Positions 6,390 through 9,876 of a stretch of 9,876 nt of DNA are shown piece by piece; position 1 is the stretch's first letter; every line of letters begins with the position of its first letter. Source of the DNA: an uncultured Selenomonadaceae bacterium (lineage in GTDB: Bacteria; Bacillota; Negativicutes; Selenomonadales; Selenomonadaceae). A program made the translations under genes and the position numbers. The notes beneath the pieces are model-generated. The model saw only the letters and a program-made list of their open reading frames with translations. It was not told the origin of the DNA and did no database searches. The stretch spans positions 1-9,876 of the forward strand of contig CAJONF010000094.1 of the NCBI GenBank assembly GCA_905236665.1, given 5' to 3'.

Positions 6390-7187
6390 TTGTTTGAATA
6401 TGAATTTATGCGGAATGCATTTATGGCGGTGTTCTTAGTAACGCCGCTTTTCGGTTTATTGTCAACAATGGTTGTGTCAAATCGCATGGCTTTTTTTTCA
6501 GACTCGCTCGGTCATGGCGCATTTACGGGCATAGCGATTGGCGCATTAATCGGCGTCGGCTCGGAAATTTTCGGGCTATTGGGATTCTCAATAATTTTCG
6601 CATTGCTGATAACGTACATAAAAAATAAATCGCACGCGGGCTCGGACACGGTTATTGGCGTGTTCAGCTCCACGGCGATTGCGCTGGGCTTAATGATAAT
6701 GTCGGCGGGCGGGCAGTTCAATAAATTTTCAAGATTTTTAATCGGAGACCTGCTTAGTATCACGAAAAGCGATTTGATTTTTTTAACGGCGGTATTCTTA
6801 ATTGTGCTGATAAGCTGGGCAATTTTATTCAATCGGCTGTTGATTTTATCTGTGAATCAAACGCTGGCACGTAGTCGCGGCATAAAAACTCAAGCGGTCG
6901 AATCGATTTTCGCAGTGCTATTAGCTCTAGTCGTCGCGCTCAGTATTCAGTGGGTCGGTATTTTGATAATCAACGCGCTGTTGGTTTTACCGGCGGCGGC
7001 AGCTCGAAATGTCACCAACTCTGTTAAAAGTTACCACGTGTTGAGCGTTTTAATCGCGCTGTGTTCGGGGCTAGTCGGTTTGCTTGCGGCTTATGAATTA
7101 AATTCGGCGGTCGGTGCAACGATTGTAGTTTTTGCGGCTTTTGTCTACTTTGTCACACTTATTTTAAAGCCACGTTTCATCAAATGA
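6390..7187 (+). CDS. ABC-3 family metal (Zn/Mn) transporter permease, ZnuB-like
   Basis: A 265-residue, very hydrophobic protein with seven or eight predicted membrane helices, the usual size of the permease subunit of zinc/manganese ABC importers. The opening FEYEFMRNAFMAVFL, the SDSLGHGAFTGIAIGALIG loop, and WVGILIINALLVLPAAAARN near the C-terminal third are family signatures. It would form the membrane channel, driven by a ZnuC-type ATPase and supplied by a ZnuA-type lipoprotein. Neither partner is in this window. I chose TTG at 6390 because GGTGA (6380-6384) precedes it by 5 nt and the product then starts as homologues do. TTG 6378 and GTG 6381 are alternatives without an SD. The gene ends 8 bp inside the convergent methyltransferase gene. 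Metal specificity cannot be decided from sequence. Confidence 0.88.
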   Translation: MFEYEFMRNAFMAVFLVTPLFGLLSTMVVSNRMAFFSDSLGHGAFTGIAIGALIGVGSEIFGLLGFSIIFALLITYIKNKSHAGSDTVIGVFSSTAIALGLMIMSAGGQFNKFSRFLIGDLLSITKSDLIFLTAVFLIVLISWAILFNRLLILSVNQTLARSRGIKTQAVESIFAVLLALVVALSIQWVGILIINALLVLPAAAARNVTNSVKSYHVLSVLIALCSGLVGLLAAYELNSAVGATIVVFAAFVYFVTLILKPRFIK

Positions 7188-8532
7188 CTAAAGAAAATTT
7201 TGGCGGCTCGCTAAATCTGCCTCTTCTTTGAACGCGAGACCGCTTTTCTATTTCTTCAGCTGACATTTGCGACGAAATAGAAAGTAAAATTTCTTCTAAC
7301 CTGGCATTGATTTTTAAATTACGCTCCTCTTTTCTTCTGATTATGCCATAACAACCGACCGGCGAAATATAAATATCTTCCGGTGCATACGGTGAAACAA
7401 CGGATCGCATATCTTTGAACTCGCATAATTCCGGCGTTTCAGTGCAGTTTAATTCATAGTTCGCGCCAATTTCCACAACGTCTTTTCCAAAATCAATAAA
7501 TAATCCTTGTCCGGATATTTCCATTTTTCTTGAAGAGATGAACTCCTGCCTATTGGTCAAATTAAACGAATCTCCCGCATAATTTTTCAGCCGTTTTCCT
7601 ATCCATCTTACTACTGGAACCGCCCATGAATTACCTATGGCTTGATAACGGCTGGTTTTTTTTGCCGTTGGCAAATTTGTATAATTATCCGGTAAACCCA
7701 TTAATCTTTCACATTCAAGCGGAGAAATGCGCCGTATTCGATTATCCTGCACAATAAACAGCGAACCATTATACGCGGCCGCATTTCCATTCCATTTTGT
7801 GCCATATGAAGAGTACAGACAATCTGTATATTCTCTAAAGACCTCGAATTTATGACCGTCTTTTTCAAATGTCAGCTGGGAATCGGGATAATCGATGAAT
7901 TTTTTTGAGTGGTGTTCAAAGAGTACATTTTCCGGGAAAAAATCTTTTCCGCCAGCCAAAAGATAAAGTCTCTTTCTTTGTTGTGCCAAGCCGAAATATC
8001 TTGCATTTAATACCCGCCACGCAATATTTCTCTTTGCTCCATGTATAACTCCTGCATATGGCCACCGCTTTAAATTAACGACATTATCAATCCCCGCCAA
8101 AAGGCTCACAAAATATCCAAAAGCATTTGTTTTATCGCTCAGGACACCTTCTACATTTTCCCAAAACACAATGGACGGTGATTTACCTTCCGTTGCTCTC
8201 CTGTTGTCATTTGAGTTAATAATATCAACGAATTTTAGTGTAAGATTTCCTCGATCATCGTTCAATCCTTTTTTGCAACCGGCAAAGGAAAAAGTTTGGC
8301 AAGGTGTACCGCCACAAATTATATCCGGAGCAAAAATTTTACCGGTGTCAATCATTTTCGGGAGATTGTTCATATCTCCCAAATTTTTTACGGTTGGATA
8401 TTTATTGGCAAGAATTTGCGACGGGAAATCAGCTATTTCAGAAAACCATTTAAATTTTAGTCCAAGAGGTTCCCACGCTACGGAGGCAGCTTCTATTCCT
8501 GAACAGACACTTCCCACTGTCTTAAATGTCAT
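7180..8532 (-). CDS. DNA (cytosine-5-)-methyltransferase of a type II R-M system, with C-terminal extension
   Basis: A 450-residue protein with the C5-MTase motifs in order: motif I SVCSGIEAASVAWEPLG (8-24) for SAM binding, motif IV GGTPCQTFSFAG (74-85) with catalytic Cys78, motif VI ENV (125-127), motif VIII QQRKR (184-188), a target-recognition region (about 195-265), motif IX RRISPLECERLMGLPDNY (267-284) and motif X YQAIGNSWAVPVVRWIG (296-312). It methylates C5 of cytosine in an unknown site, protecting DNA from the neighbouring nuclease. The SVCSGIEAASVAW opening is of the prophage-associated type. After motif X about 130 residues continue, longer than usual. ATG 8532 is chosen because of the SD AGGAG (8542-8546); an earlier in-frame start at 8652 would overlap the nuclease gene and add 40 unrelated residues. 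It lies 22 bp after the nuclease stop. Confidence 0.93.
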   Translation of the reverse strand: MTFKTVGSVCSGIEAASVAWEPLGLKFKWFSEIADFPSQILANKYPTVKNLGDMNNLPKMIDTGKIFAPDIICGGTPCQTFSFAGCKKGLNDDRGNLTLKFVDIINSNDNRRATEGKSPSIVFWENVEGVLSDKTNAFGYFVSLLAGIDNVVNLKRWPYAGVIHGAKRNIAWRVLNARYFGLAQQRKRLYLLAGGKDFFPENVLFEHHSKKFIDYPDSQLTFEKDGHKFEVFREYTDCLYSSYGTKWNGNAAAYNGSLFIVQDNRIRRISPLECERLMGLPDNYTNLPTAKKTSRYQAIGNSWAVPVVRWIGKRLKNYAGDSFNLTNRQEFISSRKMEISGQGLFIDFGKDVVEIGANYELNCTETPELCEFKDMRSVVSPYAPEDIYISPVGCYGIIRRKEERNLKINARLEEILLSISSQMSAEEIEKRSRVQRRGRFSEPPKFSLVI

Positions 8533-8541
8533 ATGCAAATT

Positions 8542-8546
8542 CTCCT
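8542..8546 (-). promoter_or_regulatory. SD of the methyltransferase gene
   Basis: On the minus strand AGGAG, within CAGGAGAA, lies 9 nt upstream of the ATG at 8532, in the short gap after the endonuclease stop codon. It is much better than anything in front of the endonuclease ATG. Confidence 0.8.
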
Positions 8547-8554
8547 GAAAATTT

Positions 8555-9484
8555 TTATGAATTATTTTTGATTTGTTCCAAACGTAATATAAGCTGTTTC
8601 TTCCACTCGGCGATATCATACCACGGGCAACCAATGCAACCTTTTTCAGCATCTTTGCCCTTTACAGGGATAGAATCATTCCAGTTTTCGTCACCATGAT
8701 AATAAAAAGGAATACCGTATATACTGCCGCGCTTTCCAGTTTGAAAACAAGTTCGACAAATTTCGCGTTTCTGTTGATTGCGCTGATTGGTCAGCAACTG
8801 AAATTTTTTCCGTATTTCTTCATCAGACATCGTATCGGGATTTTCACTTTTTGTATTTTTATCCCAGCGTATTTCCGAAAATTTATGGTCGGGGAGACAA
8901 TGTGCACAAAAAGTTCCCTCGTAAACATCAACGCCGCCCAATACACGAATAATTCTTTTCCGCAATGTAGCAGACCACTTTTCATAGCCATTGTCGGCAA
9001 TTATCCCGCGTTCAATAGGAAGTAAAATGAGTTGCGTTTTATTTTCGCCACAAGTGGAACAATATCTCTTTGTGTCCGTGGCAATGGTATATCCAAATTC
9101 TTTTAAGTCTTGAATTCTTCTTGCCCAATTAGGATTTTTTGGCAAAGTACATTCCACACACTGCCAGCCGCCTTTTACAAGACTGTCAAAAAAAGCTTTT
9201 GTAGTATTTGCTTTAGGCTTTTCCTCTTGCCAAAATTGCTCCTGTTTTTTTAGCCACGCTGTAAAATTATCGGGATTCATCTGCTCATATACGTTATTCA
9301 AATAATCCGTGAGCTTTTCGATATCATTTTGCTTTATAGAAACGCCAGTTCGCTTATATTCAACGGGAACCCAGCCATCCCAGATTTTGGCGGGATAATT
9401 AAATTCAACATGAATATATTCTTCGGCGGCTTTAGAATGTTTCTTGCGTTCATTTTCAAAAATCCGTATGTTTTTATTTAACAT
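8555..9484 (-). CDS. Probable HNH-type restriction endonuclease (type II)
   Basis: A 309-residue protein with a candidate beta-beta-alpha-metal (HNH) site: the CxxC at 193/196 leads into LPDHKFSEIRW with Asp199-His200 as the likely general base and metal ligand. Asn233 or Asn236 (LLTNQRNQQKREIC) follows, then the CxxC at 243/246 that would complete a structural zinc site. Further CxxC pairs are at 109/112, 142/145 and 283/286. The middle part (PNWARRIQDLKEFGYTIATD, 118-137) looks like a winged-helix DNA-binding segment. It would cut DNA at the site the adjacent methyltransferase protects; the recognition sequence is not predictable. The gene precedes the methyltransferase, 22 bp apart. The ATG overlaps the lysS stop and has no clear SD, so translation by reinitiation after lysS is plausible. 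The assignment rests on motifs and context; I recall no named homologue. Confidence 0.78.
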   Translation of the reverse strand: MLNKNIRIFENERKKHSKAAEEYIHVEFNYPAKIWDGWVPVEYKRTGVSIKQNDIEKLTDYLNNVYEQMNPDNFTAWLKKQEQFWQEEKPKANTTKAFFDSLVKGGWQCVECTLPKNPNWARRIQDLKEFGYTIATDTKRYCSTCGENKTQLILLPIERGIIADNGYEKWSATLRKRIIRVLGGVDVYEGTFCAHCLPDHKFSEIRWDKNTKSENPDTMSDEEIRKKFQLLTNQRNQQKREICRTCFQTGKRGSIYGIPFYYHGDENWNDSIPVKGKDAEKGCIGCPWYDIAEWKKQLILRLEQIKNNS

Positions 9485-9876
9485 GGCTCGGCGATAACTT
9501 TCATCGTCGGGAAAAGCAATACGTCGCGAATAGACGCCGCGTCAGTCAAAAGCATAACCAACCTATCAACGCCAATACCCAATCCGCCCGTCGGCGGCAT
9601 ACCGAATTCCAAAGCGCGAATAAAATCTTCGTCCATGACGTGAGCTTCTTCGTCGCCCGCCTCGCGCTGCTTGAGTTGCTCCTCGAAACGTGCTCGCTGG
9701 TCTATAGGGTCGTTTAACTCCGTGAAACCGTTCGCAAGCTCTCTTCCGTAAACAAAAAATTCAAATCTGTCAGTGACTCGCGGATCATCGAAATTTTTCT
9801 TCGCCAACGGAGAAATTTCCGTCGGGTGGTGCGTTATAAACACCGGTTGAATCAAATCGTCTTCAACTTTCGCCTC
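9478..9876 (-). CDS. lysS: Lysyl-tRNA synthetase, class II, 3' part (cut by window edge)
   Basis: Only the last 132 residues are in the window; the gene continues past 9876. The sequence contains the end of the class II catalytic core: LIQPVFITHHPTEISPLAKK, then DRFEFFVYGRELANGFTELN with the conserved FExF and NGFTELNDP segments, and motif 3 as GGLGIGVDRLVMLLTDAASI followed by RDVLLFPTMK. The enzyme charges tRNA-Lys with lysine in the cytosol. After the usual LFPTMK ending there are six more residues, VIAEPC. The stop TAA at 9478-9480 overlaps the ATG of the endonuclease gene. The TTG at 9853-9855 is not the start, because the codons upstream of it to the window edge are coding and in frame. 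Confidence 0.96.
   Translation of the reverse strand, partial: EAKVEDDLIQPVFITHHPTEISPLAKKNFDDPRVTDRFEFFVYGRELANGFTELNDPIDQRARFEEQLKQREAGDEEAHVMDEDFIRALEFGMPPTGGLGIGVDRLVMLLTDAASIRDVLLFPTMKVIAEPC

Noticed and set aside
8171..8548. Plus-strand open frame inside the methyltransferase
   Set aside because: All methyltransferase motifs are read on the minus strand across this region; the plus frame has no family features.
8533..8652. 40-residue N-terminal extension of the methyltransferase from an in-frame start at 8652
   Set aside because: It overlaps the end of the endonuclease gene in another frame, resembles nothing in the family, and a good SD stands in front of the ATG at 8532, where the family sequence begins.

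Overview
The window looks like chromosomal DNA of an anaerobic Firmicute (Bacillota). A Negativicutes/Selenomonas-type diderm is my best guess. The reasons are a class III, Firmicutes-type fructose-1,6-bisphosphatase, a MotE-like protein with a TonB-style Glu-Pro stretch, a DUF6033-like protein, and AAGGAGG-type Shine-Dalgarno (SD) sites with many TTG starts. The genus is inference; the gene families are read from the translations.

Layout. (1) 1-861, minus strand: an initiator tRNA-fMet with its own near-consensus promoter, and upstream of it a membrane-anchored MotE-like/MgtE_N-like protein. (2) 862-979: a divergent intergenic region with one promoter candidate in each direction. (3) 980-7187, plus strand: seven co-directional genes with short gaps (11-79 bp). 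They are fbp, a CYTH triphosphatase-like protein, an MgtC/SapB membrane protein, a secreted HSL-type esterase, a cytidine-deaminase-fold protein that has lost its zinc ligands, a DUF6033-like protein, and a ZnuB-type ABC permease without its partners. No terminator is visible inside the run, so they may form one or a few transcripts. (4) 7180-9484, minus strand: a restriction-modification (R-M) module, with an HNH endonuclease upstream of a C5-cytosine methyltransferase. (5) 9478-9876, minus strand: the 3' end of lysS.

The R-M module fits exactly between lysS and the permease gene. The endonuclease ATG overlaps the lysS stop, and the methyltransferase stop overlaps the convergent permease stop. 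The endonuclease has no clear SD of its own, while the methyltransferase has a good one. Transcription and reinitiation from lysS could therefore feed the endonuclease weakly and the methyltransferase strongly. The other points most worth checking are the zinc-less deaminase homologue, the GC-rich hairpin in front of it, the long C-terminal extension of the methyltransferase, and the five CxxC pairs in the endonuclease. No CRISPR array, insertion sequence or integrase is seen, and no stretch over 300 bp lacks a gene.
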